Source: Flavobacteriaceae bacterium (GTDB lineage Bacteria; Bacteroidota; Bacteroidia; Flavobacteriales; Flavobacteriaceae). Taken from it: a stretch of DNA of 39,303 bases. Each line of letters begins with the position of its first letter. Positions within the stretch are counted from its first letter, which is position 1. Position numbers and translations under genes: made by a program. Positions 33,088-39,303 of the stretch are shown in pieces. The stretch is taken from the NCBI GenBank assembly GCA_017856205.1, contig JAFMFL010000005.1, positions 1-39,303 of the forward strand, given 5' to 3'. A model generated the notes under the pieces. The model had not been told where the DNA came from. It did no database searches and saw only the letters and a list, made by a program, of their open reading frames with translations.

Positions 33088-33394
33088 TTTTTTTGAACGC
33101 GTATATGAAGTTGTGCGCCAAGTGCCTTATGGAAAGGTAACCACCTATGGCGCAATAGCCCGTTTTTTGGGAGCTGCGCGTAGCGCGCGAACCGTAGGAT
33201 ATGCCATGAATGCGGCACATGCCCTGCATGATGTTCCTGCACACCGGGTGGTGAACCGTAATGGCGTACTTACAGGGAAACATCATTTTGGGGGGATTAA
33301 CACCATGCAACAACTTTTGGAGTCTGAAGGGCACACCATTTTTGATGACCAAATTCAAGGTTTTGATAAAGTTTTATGGGTTCCAAATGAATAG
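33071..33394 (+). CDS. Alkyltransferase-like protein (ATL), MGMT fold without the acceptor Cys
   Basis: About 107 residues, the DNA-binding domain of O6-methylguanine-DNA methyltransferase alone. VPYGKVTTYGAIARFLGAAR gives the HTH. The active-site PCHRV reads PAHRV at residues 56-60, so the methyl-accepting Cys is Ala57. Such proteins cannot dealkylate; they bind O6-alkylguanine and flag it for nucleotide excision repair. An Ala in this position is also known from the Thermus homologue, while E. coli and fission yeast have Trp. The start at 33071 (MSQPNDFFERVYEVV) is chosen because the upstream part of the track ORF lies inside trmB. Confidence 0.9.
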   Translation: MSQPNDFFERVYEVVRQVPYGKVTTYGAIARFLGAARSARTVGYAMNAAHALHDVPAHRVVNRNGVLTGKHHFGGINTMQQLLESEGHTIFDDQIQGFDKVLWVPNE

Positions 33395-33416
33395 GACTAT
33401 TCTTAGCCCGATGCCC

Positions 33417-33424
33417 TATATTTG
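33417..33424 (+). promoter_or_regulatory. -7 promoter element for the Mrp-NifU operon
   Basis: TATATTTG, exact TAnnTTTG, 18 nt upstream of the Mrp ATG. Confidence 0.55.
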
Positions 33425-33442
33425 TATTCTTATTTAGATTTA

Positions 33443-34585
33443 ATGAAAATTACACGCTCCGCAATCGAAAACGCACTGACAACCATTAGTTTACCCGGTG
33501 AAGGGAAAAGTTTAATGGAGGCCAATGCAGTAAAAAACATCAACATTTTTGGCGATGAGGTTGTGGTGGATATTGTGATGGGCAATCCTACGCTGCAAGC
33601 CAAGAAAAAAGTGGAGGTGGAGGTTATGAAAACCATTCACGATAAGGTGTATGAGAAAGCAAAAATTACCGTAAACATTACCGTAAGTGCTCCCGAAAAA
33701 AAGCAAAATGCAAATCTAATCAAAGGGAAACCCATTCCGGGCATTCAAAATATTGTGGCGGTAGCATCTGGAAAAGGCGGTGTGGGAAAATCTACCGTTA
33801 CGGCAAATTTGGCGGTAACGCTATCCAATATGGGGTTTAAGGTTGGCGTGCTAGACGCCGATATATATGGCCCTTCTATGCCACTGATGTTTGATGTGAC
33901 AAACGAAAAACCATTGGCAAAAAATATTGATGGTGTGTCAAAGATGGTTCCTGTAGAAAATTTTGGCGTAAAACTACTTTCCATCGGTTTTTTTACCAAA
34001 CCCGACCAAGCCGTTATTTGGCGCGGTCCTATGGCTGCCAAAGCATTAAATCAAATGATTTTTGATGCTGCATGGGGCGAATTAGACTTTTTGTTGATTG
34101 ACTTACCGCCGGGCACAGGCGATATTCATTTAAGCATCATGCAGTCGTTGCCTATAACAGGTGCGGTTGTGGTAAGTACTCCGCAAACGGTTGCTCTGTC
34201 AGATGCCAAAAAAGGCGTGGCGATGTTTCAGCAAGAAAACATTCAAGTACCAGTATTGGGCGTTATTGAGAATATGGCGTATTTTACACCTAAGGAACTT
34301 CCAAATAACAAATATTATATCTTTGGAAAAGCAGGTGCACGCTATTTGGCTTCCGATTTGGATGTGCCGTTTTTGGGCGAACTGCCGTTGGTGCAAAGCA
34401 TTCGGGAGGCAGGAGATATTGGACGCCCAGCAGCGATGCAGGAAAACACGGCTGTTGCCGATGCTTTGACTAAAGTTACCCGAGAAGTGGTGCAACAAAT
34501 AGTAGCGCGTAATGAGCAATTACCGCCCACCGAGGCAATAAAAATAACCACCATGGCAGGTTGTGCTGCCGTGACAAAAAAGTAA
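33443..34585 (+). CDS. Mrp/ApbC/NBP35-family Fe-S cluster carrier ATPase
   Basis: About 380 residues. The N-terminal ~80 residues form a DUF59/MIP18 domain (VVDIVMGNPTLQAKKKVEVE region). A P-loop ATPase follows with the deviant Walker A ASGKGGVGKSTVTANLAV near residue 110, GVLDADIYGPSMPLMF, and DFLLIDLPPGTGDIHLS. It binds and transfers Fe-S clusters to apoproteins in the cytoplasm. In the usual Mrp pattern a CxxC is near the C-terminal third; the only Cys seen is in the extreme C-terminal AGCAAV, so cluster bridging should be checked. The ATG at 33443 is preferred; the track starts at an upstream TTG within the promoter. NifU-like gene follows after 2 nt. Confidence 0.94.
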   Translation: MKITRSAIENALTTISLPGEGKSLMEANAVKNINIFGDEVVVDIVMGNPTLQAKKKVEVEVMKTIHDKVYEKAKITVNITVSAPEKKQNANLIKGKPIPGIQNIVAVASGKGGVGKSTVTANLAVTLSNMGFKVGVLDADIYGPSMPLMFDVTNEKPLAKNIDGVSKMVPVENFGVKLLSIGFFTKPDQAVIWRGPMAAKALNQMIFDAAWGELDFLLIDLPPGTGDIHLSIMQSLPITGAVVVSTPQTVALSDAKKGVAMFQQENIQVPVLGVIENMAYFTPKELPNNKYYIFGKAGARYLASDLDVPFLGELPLVQSIREAGDIGRPAAMQENTAVADALTKVTREVVQQIVARNEQLPPTEAIKITTMAGCAAVTKK

Positions 34586-34587
34586 TA

Positions 34588-34815
34588 ATGAGTGACCTAA
34601 ATCAACGCGTAGAACAAGCTCTCGATGAAATTAGACCTTTTTTAAAATCCGACGGCGGCGATATTGCACTTTTAGGCATAAAAAACCAAACCGTAAAAGT
34701 GCAACTTTTAGGTGCCTGTGTGGGGTGCTCCGTAAACCAAATGACCTTAAAACAAGGCGTAGAGCTCACCATTAAAAAATACGCTCCCGAAATTCAGGAA
34801 GTGGTGAATGTGTGA
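34588..34815 (+). CDS. NifU-like Fe-S scaffold protein (C-terminal NifU domain)
   Basis: 75 residues consisting only of the NifU C-terminal domain: VEQALDEIRPFLKSDGGDIALLG, with the cluster-binding CVGCS (CxxC) in LLGACVGCSVNQMTLKQGVE. It assembles or carries a [4Fe-4S] cluster and most likely hands it to the Mrp protein encoded 2 nt upstream. The ATG at 34588 is the correct start (MSDLNQRVEQAL); the track's nine preceding residues overlap the mrp end. It converges with the starch-locus gene, 26 nt apart. Confidence 0.95.
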   Translation: MSDLNQRVEQALDEIRPFLKSDGGDIALLGIKNQTVKVQLLGACVGCSVNQMTLKQGVELTIKKYAPEIQEVVNV

Positions 34816-34841
34816 TAGCTCAATGCCCTCTCTATATTGCT

Positions 34842-35819
34842 TTATTTAACTAATAATTTTCTGAAAAAAACATTGTCTTCACTGTTTATTTGAACAACAT
34901 AAACACCTCCATTTATGTTTAGTTGAATGTTGCCCGAAGTGCCCTCTACATTTTTAGAAACAATCTCTCTGCCTGATAGGTCAAAAATTTGAATTGTATT
35001 TACCCTAACTGTAGAATTAAAGTTAAGGTAGTCATTTGCTGGATTTGGGTACATCTCAAAATTTGAATCAAATGTTATGCTTTCTGAGCCTAATGTTTGA
35101 GCCTGATTATTCCATGTAGTTGATAGAGAAGTAGTTCCTGATAACTGCACATATCTATTTGTTCCAACTGGGTCAGCAGCTATATTTTCTGTGCCAACAG
35201 TTATACTAGAAAAGTCTTCTTGCTCTGACCAATCATTAATTGTAAACTTGAACTGATAAGTTTTTTCTGCCAACCCTGTCATAGTAACAGTCCAAGTACC
35301 ATCACCGTTATTTGTTAAAGGATTACTGTTTCCACTCCAACTATTGAATTCACCACTTGCATAAACAGTTTTACCTGTCAAATCACCATAACCAGACATA
35401 TCGACTGTGAGTGTTAAATCATGCGGACCAAGATTTGACTCAGACTCTACACATGAATTCCATTTAGGAGTCGGAACTGTAGCTGCACCGTCAACAATAA
35501 TTGTTCTATTAGTATTCCCATAATTAGTAGTAGTGCATACATCTCCTTTTGTGAATGCCTCTTGGCTACCCCAATCTTTAGTAATGAATTTATATTCATA
35601 ATAACCATTATTCAAAGCTAATGTTCCTGTCCAAGTACCATCTCCATTATCAGAAAGAGCATTTGAATTTCCACTCCATCCATTAAGAGTTCCAGCAATG
35701 TAAACACCATTAGATGTGTCAATTCCAGATCCAGTCATATCAACAGTGAAAATAACGTTATGTTGCGTATAGCCTAGCGTAGCTACGAAGTAAAAAGTAA
35801 TAAGTAAATAATTTCTCAT
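34842..35819 (-). CDS. Secreted T9SS protein with two starch/glycogen-binding-like domains
   Basis: 325 residues: a signal peptide (MRNYLLITFYFVATLGYTQ), then two similar beta-sandwich domains (about 20-115 and 130-245). Both show the AMPK-beta/CBM20-48 style (VYIAGTLNGWSGNS ... NGDGTWTGTL ... YYEYKFITKDW and VYASGEFNSWSGNS ... NGDGTWTVTM ... YQFKFTINDW). A type IX sorting domain ends it (FEMYPNPANDYLNF ... GGVYVVQINSED ... FFRKLLVK). No catalytic domain is present. It lies downstream of the GH13 amylase, so it probably binds starch or maltodextrin on the cell surface. Confidence 0.85.
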   Translation of the reverse strand: MRNYLLITFYFVATLGYTQHNVIFTVDMTGSGIDTSNGVYIAGTLNGWSGNSNALSDNGDGTWTGTLALNNGYYEYKFITKDWGSQEAFTKGDVCTTTNYGNTNRTIIVDGAATVPTPKWNSCVESESNLGPHDLTLTVDMSGYGDLTGKTVYASGEFNSWSGNSNPLTNNGDGTWTVTMTGLAEKTYQFKFTINDWSEQEDFSSITVGTENIAADPVGTNRYVQLSGTTSLSTTWNNQAQTLGSESITFDSNFEMYPNPANDYLNFNSTVRVNTIQIFDLSGREIVSKNVEGTSGNIQLNINGGVYVVQINSEDNVFFRKLLVK

Positions 35820-35870
35820 AATTAAATATTAAAAGGCTAAACAAAATTTTCATAACAATATTTTTATTCA

Positions 35871-38732
35871 TTATTCAATCAGCACTTTACACAGTCCAAA
35901 TTGATGGGTTGCACTGTTTTTAAGTACGACAAAATAAATACCTTTTTGAGCTGGTGCTGAAATGGTTAGCACCTTTAAGCCTTTATGTTTTCCATTGGAT
36001 ACTTCTTGTCCCAAGGCACTGTATAATTTATAACTGTAAGTGTCTTCGGTGGGAAGGTCAATTTCAATACGTTCTTTTACTGGATTTTGGCGTAAGCCTA
36101 AGTGCAACAGTTTTGGATTGTGGTTGCTTAGCGTAGCTTGCTGGTTACCAAAAATTTTAAATTCTCCTGGAGCTAATGTAACCACCTGCGCTGTTGAACT
36201 TACGCTTAAGGTGCTATCATCGATCAAATTATACCAAGTGCCTGTAAACGGAAAATTGGAAGTTACATTTTGGGTGGTAACATCAAAGTTGGCAAGGATA
36301 ACCACATTTTTAAGTCCGCTAAGCGTTTCATTCCAAACATAAATGCGTTGCACAAGATTGTTAGTGCTTAAGGGACTAATACTAGAACTCCCTCTAAACA
36401 CTTCATTACTCTGTTTTAGGTCGTTTATTCGGCTCCAATCATCGTAGATTTTTTTACGTTGTGTGTTGGTTAGCCAATTGTTTGTCCATTGCGGTTGAGG
36501 CTTGGTATCCAATCGGCAACCATTCACCGTACCGTCAGTACACGTATCAAGTGACAGGTCCATACCTAAATCACCAAAGTGCCAAATCATTTTAGGTCCT
36601 GGCACCAGTAAACTCACAGCACCAATCGCCGACATTCGGCTAAGCGCAACGTTTAGGTTTTTAACATTATGGCTAGTTTGTGTTGTATTACCAAACTGAA
36701 GATTTTTATACATCAGTCGTTCTTCGTCGTGGCTTTCTGCATAACCTACTAAGCGTTTTCCGTTAAAGCCGCGGCTTTCAGATCGCATTCGTTCAATGCT
36801 GTTGCTCGAGTTATGTCCCATGCTGAGTTGGTTGTATGGATCGGTCATTTTACCCCAAAGCATGATGCCTTTTCCTTCACTCAAACGGTAGTCTGCCCAC
36901 TCTTTTTCTTCAGTATCCCCACCCAAATGCTCAAAAATTACATAATGATTAGCGTCTAAAGACCATGAATAATCGGCGTATTCTTTTAATACAGCAACTC
37001 TGTCAGCTTGATAGCTTCCTGTACAACCCTCGTCGCTGTCCGAGCAGTTTTGCGTAAATCCTTTGGTTAAATCCCAACGGAATCCATCAATCTTATATTC
37101 TTCAATCCAGTGTTTAATCACTCGCTTGGTAAAGTTTTTTGTCATCGTAGATTGATGATTAAAATCACTCCCTACATTGTAGCTATGTTTGGGCTCTTCG
37201 TTAAAATAGGGGTTTTCACTAGAGGGGTCCCCCCAGCCGTTCCCGTCTGGGTCGTCCATCCACATGCGTACACCGGGTGCACGTCCATAGGCATGATTAA
37301 TAGCCAAATCTAAAATTACGGCAATACCATTTTGGTGAAAGGTGTCAACGAGTTGTTTAAACTTTTCGGGTGTACCGTAAAATTTATCCAACGCCATATG
37401 AAAGGCGGTATTGTAGCCCCAACTTTCGTTGCCTTCAAACTCCATTATAGGCATCAACTGAATGGCATTGATGTTTAAGTTTTTAAAATAAGACACTTGA
37501 TCGATCAGGTCTTGAAAAGACCTATTGGCATCAAAATCACGTATCAACACCTCGTAAATTACTAAATCCTCTTTGGCGGGTTTTTGAAAATTAGACACTT
37601 GCCAGTTGTATGCGTTCTGACCTGTTTGTAAAACGGTCACTTCTCGCTCTTGTCCGGTAGGATAGGCGGGAAGATTTGGATAGGAACCAGCTGGAATATA
37701 TGGGTCATCAAATGGAGACAACACCAAAGTAGAGTAGGGATCTGCAGTTTTGACAATGGCAGGACTGTTGGTTACAGGATCAGTGTCATAAACCCAATAT
37801 TGGTAATGGTATATTTCACCAGAAGTAAGCCCAGTTAGCTCTAACCAAAACAAATCGGATGTTGTATCTTTTTTCATTAGGTATGCGCTGCTTGTGGTAT
37901 AGTTATTAAAACTACCTGCCACATACACATAGTCTTTGTGGGGGGCATTAAGCACCAAAGTTGCTTTTGAAGTGTCGGTATGGTAATTGATGCCCTCTTG
38001 TAGCCCTGTTGGAATAGCCTCTTCAGTTACGGTTGGGGCTACCTCAACAGTAATTTCAATTTTGGCTGTTTCATTAGAACTGAAAGGGCTACCCTCAATT
38101 CTAAGTGTTCCATTAGAATTCACGTTTAAACTTAAATTATAAGTTGGATACCCATTTCCACTATCAATTAGTTGGTCATTAAAAAAACTTGAAAAAGAAC
38201 CTGCTTCTTGGGCTCCATTCTCAGTCATTACAGCGTAAACATTTGTGTTTTGATTGGCATTAACTAAAATTGTATTACCAGAGTGGGAGGTAATAGTCAT
38301 GAGCACCTTACCCACATCAATTAGAAAATCTTGAGTTTTACGTTCTCCAGATCCTTGGTCTTCACCATTTTTTGCCTTTACTAAAACCCCCATTTTAGTG
38401 ATACCAGTGTCGTTGAAAAATGTATTTGGAGTTATAGAAAAGCTGTATGTCCCATCGTTATTATTAGTCAATTTAAGCGCTTCATTTGAATTACTCCAAT
38501 CACCATTACCTATATCTGGTCCTCCTGTTTGTACACCATTTTTAAAATACCAAGCCCATAAATACACATCATCACTTCCCCATTGTGAAGTAGAAATTCC
38601 ACTAAACTTAAGTGTTACAGATTCATCTTCGTTAAAGGTTTCAGGTGTGGTAATTAAAGTTGCATTTTGAACTTGGCCAATTGCCAAAGCACAAAAAAAA
38701 GTAAACATTAATGTTAGAAGAATTTTAGACAT
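35871..38732 (-). CDS. GH13 alpha-amylase with T9SS sorting domain
   Basis: About 953 residues. A signal peptide (MSKILLTLMFTFFCALAIGQ) leads N-terminal beta domains, then a CBM48-like domain (KDYVYVAGSFNNYT, about 275-350) and the GH13 barrel. The four catalytic regions are seen: LDLAINHAYG (about 475), IDGFRWDLTKGF with the Asp nucleophile (about 549), VIFEHLGG with the Glu acid/base (about 597) and AESHDEERLMY with the third Asp (about 665). The last ~75 residues are a T9SS sorting domain ending FGLCKVLIE. It should degrade starch or related alpha-glucans at the cell surface. The ATG at 38732 is preferred because it gives a clean signal peptide. The upstream terminator hairpin ends 4 nt before it. 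Confidence 0.94.
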   Translation of the reverse strand: MSKILLTLMFTFFCALAIGQVQNATLITTPETFNEDESVTLKFSGISTSQWGSDDVYLWAWYFKNGVQTGGPDIGNGDWSNSNEALKLTNNNDGTYSFSITPNTFFNDTGITKMGVLVKAKNGEDQGSGERKTQDFLIDVGKVLMTITSHSGNTILVNANQNTNVYAVMTENGAQEAGSFSSFFNDQLIDSGNGYPTYNLSLNVNSNGTLRIEGSPFSSNETAKIEITVEVAPTVTEEAIPTGLQEGINYHTDTSKATLVLNAPHKDYVYVAGSFNNYTTSSAYLMKKDTTSDLFWLELTGLTSGEIYHYQYWVYDTDPVTNSPAIVKTADPYSTLVLSPFDDPYIPAGSYPNLPAYPTGQEREVTVLQTGQNAYNWQVSNFQKPAKEDLVIYEVLIRDFDANRSFQDLIDQVSYFKNLNINAIQLMPIMEFEGNESWGYNTAFHMALDKFYGTPEKFKQLVDTFHQNGIAVILDLAINHAYGRAPGVRMWMDDPDGNGWGDPSSENPYFNEEPKHSYNVGSDFNHQSTMTKNFTKRVIKHWIEEYKIDGFRWDLTKGFTQNCSDSDEGCTGSYQADRVAVLKEYADYSWSLDANHYVIFEHLGGDTEEKEWADYRLSEGKGIMLWGKMTDPYNQLSMGHNSSNSIERMRSESRGFNGKRLVGYAESHDEERLMYKNLQFGNTTQTSHNVKNLNVALSRMSAIGAVSLLVPGPKMIWHFGDLGMDLSLDTCTDGTVNGCRLDTKPQPQWTNNWLTNTQRKKIYDDWSRINDLKQSNEVFRGSSSISPLSTNNLVQRIYVWNETLSGLKNVVILANFDVTTQNVTSNFPFTGTWYNLIDDSTLSVSSTAQVVTLAPGEFKIFGNQQATLSNHNPKLLHLGLRQNPVKERIEIDLPTEDTYSYKLYSALGQEVSNGKHKGLKVLTISAPAQKGIYFVVLKNSATHQFGLCKVLIE

Positions 38733-38736
38733 AATT

Positions 38737-38775
38737 AAAAAAAAGCGGTAGAGTGATATAATCACCGTACCGCTT
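38737..38775 (-). terminator. Intrinsic terminator between the SusE/F-like gene and the amylase gene
   Basis: On the minus strand: AAGCGGTA ... TACCGCTT with an inner GTGAT/ATCAC stem, followed by an eight-T run. The T run ends 4 nt before the amylase ATG, so the hairpin is also the amylase leader; read-through would be needed for co-transcription. Confidence 0.82.
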
Positions 38776-38795
38776 CAAAAATAGAATTTTATAAA

Positions 38796-39303
38796 TTATT
38801 TTCCTTCGGCTACAGTGATGGTTTTATTAACCGTGTCTATATCTACACGGTATAATCCAGTAGTACCCACAAAAGCAAAGTTATTATCACCGTCTTGCGC
38901 ATCTTCGAACTTTGCATCAATGGTGTAGCCGTCCCCCGCATATGTTGGGTAGTTTACCCCAGAACCCCAATTGTCTTTCTCAGTAAAGAAGCGGAAATTA
39001 TTATCTGCGCCACTGTTATTATTAAGATTCATAACAGAACTGTATACACCATTTCCATGACAGGGTAAATTCACTGGAGATGTCCATCCCCAACCAGCAT
39101 CAGGAACTCCTGCTCCTACAGCATATAAATTAGCGAAGTCACAACCTTCAGAACCGTCTTGTGTAAGAGTTATCGTTTTAGCAACAGCGTTAATTTCTAT
39201 GTGATATGTAGCAGAGTTTCCTACAAAAGCAAAGTTTTTATCTCCATCATCTTTTTCAGCAAACTTGGCATCAATAGTGTAACCATCTGAAATAAAAGTT
39301 GGA
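38796..39303 (-). CDS. SusE/SusF-like outer-membrane starch-binding protein, C-terminal part (5' end beyond window)
   Basis: The reading frame is open from the right edge (39302) to the stop at 38796, giving about 168 residues; the ORF track shows only the part after an internal Met at 39074. Two copies of a module are visible, each with DGYTIDAKF then a GDxNFAFVG and a VDIDTVNKTITV-like strand, about 118 residues apart and separated by a SPVNLPCHGNGVYSSVMNLN-type stretch. This matches the tandem starch-binding domains of SusE/SusF lipoproteins. It would present starch at the cell surface to the amylase and a SusCD transporter presumably encoded further upstream. The signal peptide is outside the window. 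Confidence 0.82.
   Translation of the reverse strand, partial: PTFISDGYTIDAKFAEKDDGDKNFAFVGNSATYHIEINAVAKTITLTQDGSEGCDFANLYAVGAGVPDAGWGWTSPVNLPCHGNGVYSSVMNLNNNSGADNNFRFFTEKDNWGSGVNYPTYAGDGYTIDAKFEDAQDGDNNFAFVGTTGLYRVDIDTVNKTITVAEGK

Noticed and set aside
34842-38765. Starch genes as a recently acquired island.
   Set aside because: No tRNA, integrase, IS or direct repeats at the border with nifU, and codon use looks like the neighbours; polysaccharide loci are ordinary in this group.
1-39303. CRISPR array, prophage, IS element or toxin-antitoxin pair.
   Set aside because: No spaced direct repeats, transposase or integrase signatures, or paired small ORFs of those families were seen on either strand.

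Overview
The window is a gene-dense, AT-rich piece of a Bacteroidetes chromosome, most likely a (marine) member of the Flavobacteriia. Three things point there. Two secreted proteins carry Por/type IX secretion (T9SS) C-terminal sorting domains. Most intergenic gaps hold the Bacteroidetes -7 promoter element TAnnTTTG rather than a sigma70 -10 box. Many genes belong to families and neighbourhoods typical of this group: DUF3098 between ftsX and uppP, DUF4271 with hemD, dihydroorotase with DUF4296, DUF4301, DUF3127 and SusE/F-like proteins. Nothing looks like a prophage, IS element, integron or CRISPR array, no tRNA or rRNA is visible, and no gap without a gene exceeds about 160 bases.

Layout. 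1-4.6 kb: a truncated metal-binding (HMA) lipoprotein, an EamA transporter, and a pair of periplasmic M16 peptidases (one catalytic, one lacking the zinc motif). 4.7-7.0 kb: rplU-rpmA, two terminators, ahcY. 7.0-12.7 kb: an Sfp-type phosphopantetheinyl transferase, then a tightly overlapping run of a PnuC-family vitamin transporter, a NadR-like P-loop kinase and DUF4301, followed by a TPP riboswitch that leads a TonB-dependent receptor. This is the most system-like accessory block: outer-membrane import, inner-membrane import and metabolic trapping by phosphorylation of thiamine or a related vitamin. 12.8-19.6 kb: a Rieske-like lipoprotein, greA-HIT, a histidine kinase, a DUF3127 OB-fold protein, aat, tag, and the truB-uppP-DUF3098-ftsX run concerned with the envelope and tRNA. 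19.7-25.8 kb: leuS, a SemiSWEET, a YugP-type metallopeptidase, an Lrp/AsnC regulator, DUF423, and hemD with DUF4271. 25.8-34.8 kb: a dolichyl-phosphate-mannose-synthase-like transferase, dihydroorotase, DUF4296, tyrS, a LuxE-like protein, a PhoB/PhoR-like two-component pair, trmB, an alkyltransferase-like protein, and an Mrp/NifU pair for Fe-S assembly. 34.8-39.3 kb (all minus strand): a starch-use segment with a two-domain starch-binding-like T9SS protein, a GH13 alpha-amylase with a T9SS tail, and the 3' part of a SusE/F-like surface glycan-binding protein whose operon continues past the right edge.

Most of the window is conserved housekeeping. The points most worth checking are the riboswitch/transport block with DUF4301, regulatory hairpins abutting starts (greA leader; terminator directly upstream of the amylase start), facing promoters that overlap between ahcY and the PPTase gene, and several proteins whose diagnostic residues deviate from the textbook: an alkyltransferase homologue with Ala for Cys, a dihydroorotase with Gln for the first His ligand, a Rieske-like lipoprotein with altered ligands, and a DUF3127 protein ending like SSB. 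No convincing wholly new system is evident. The unknown-function components inside known contexts are the best candidates.
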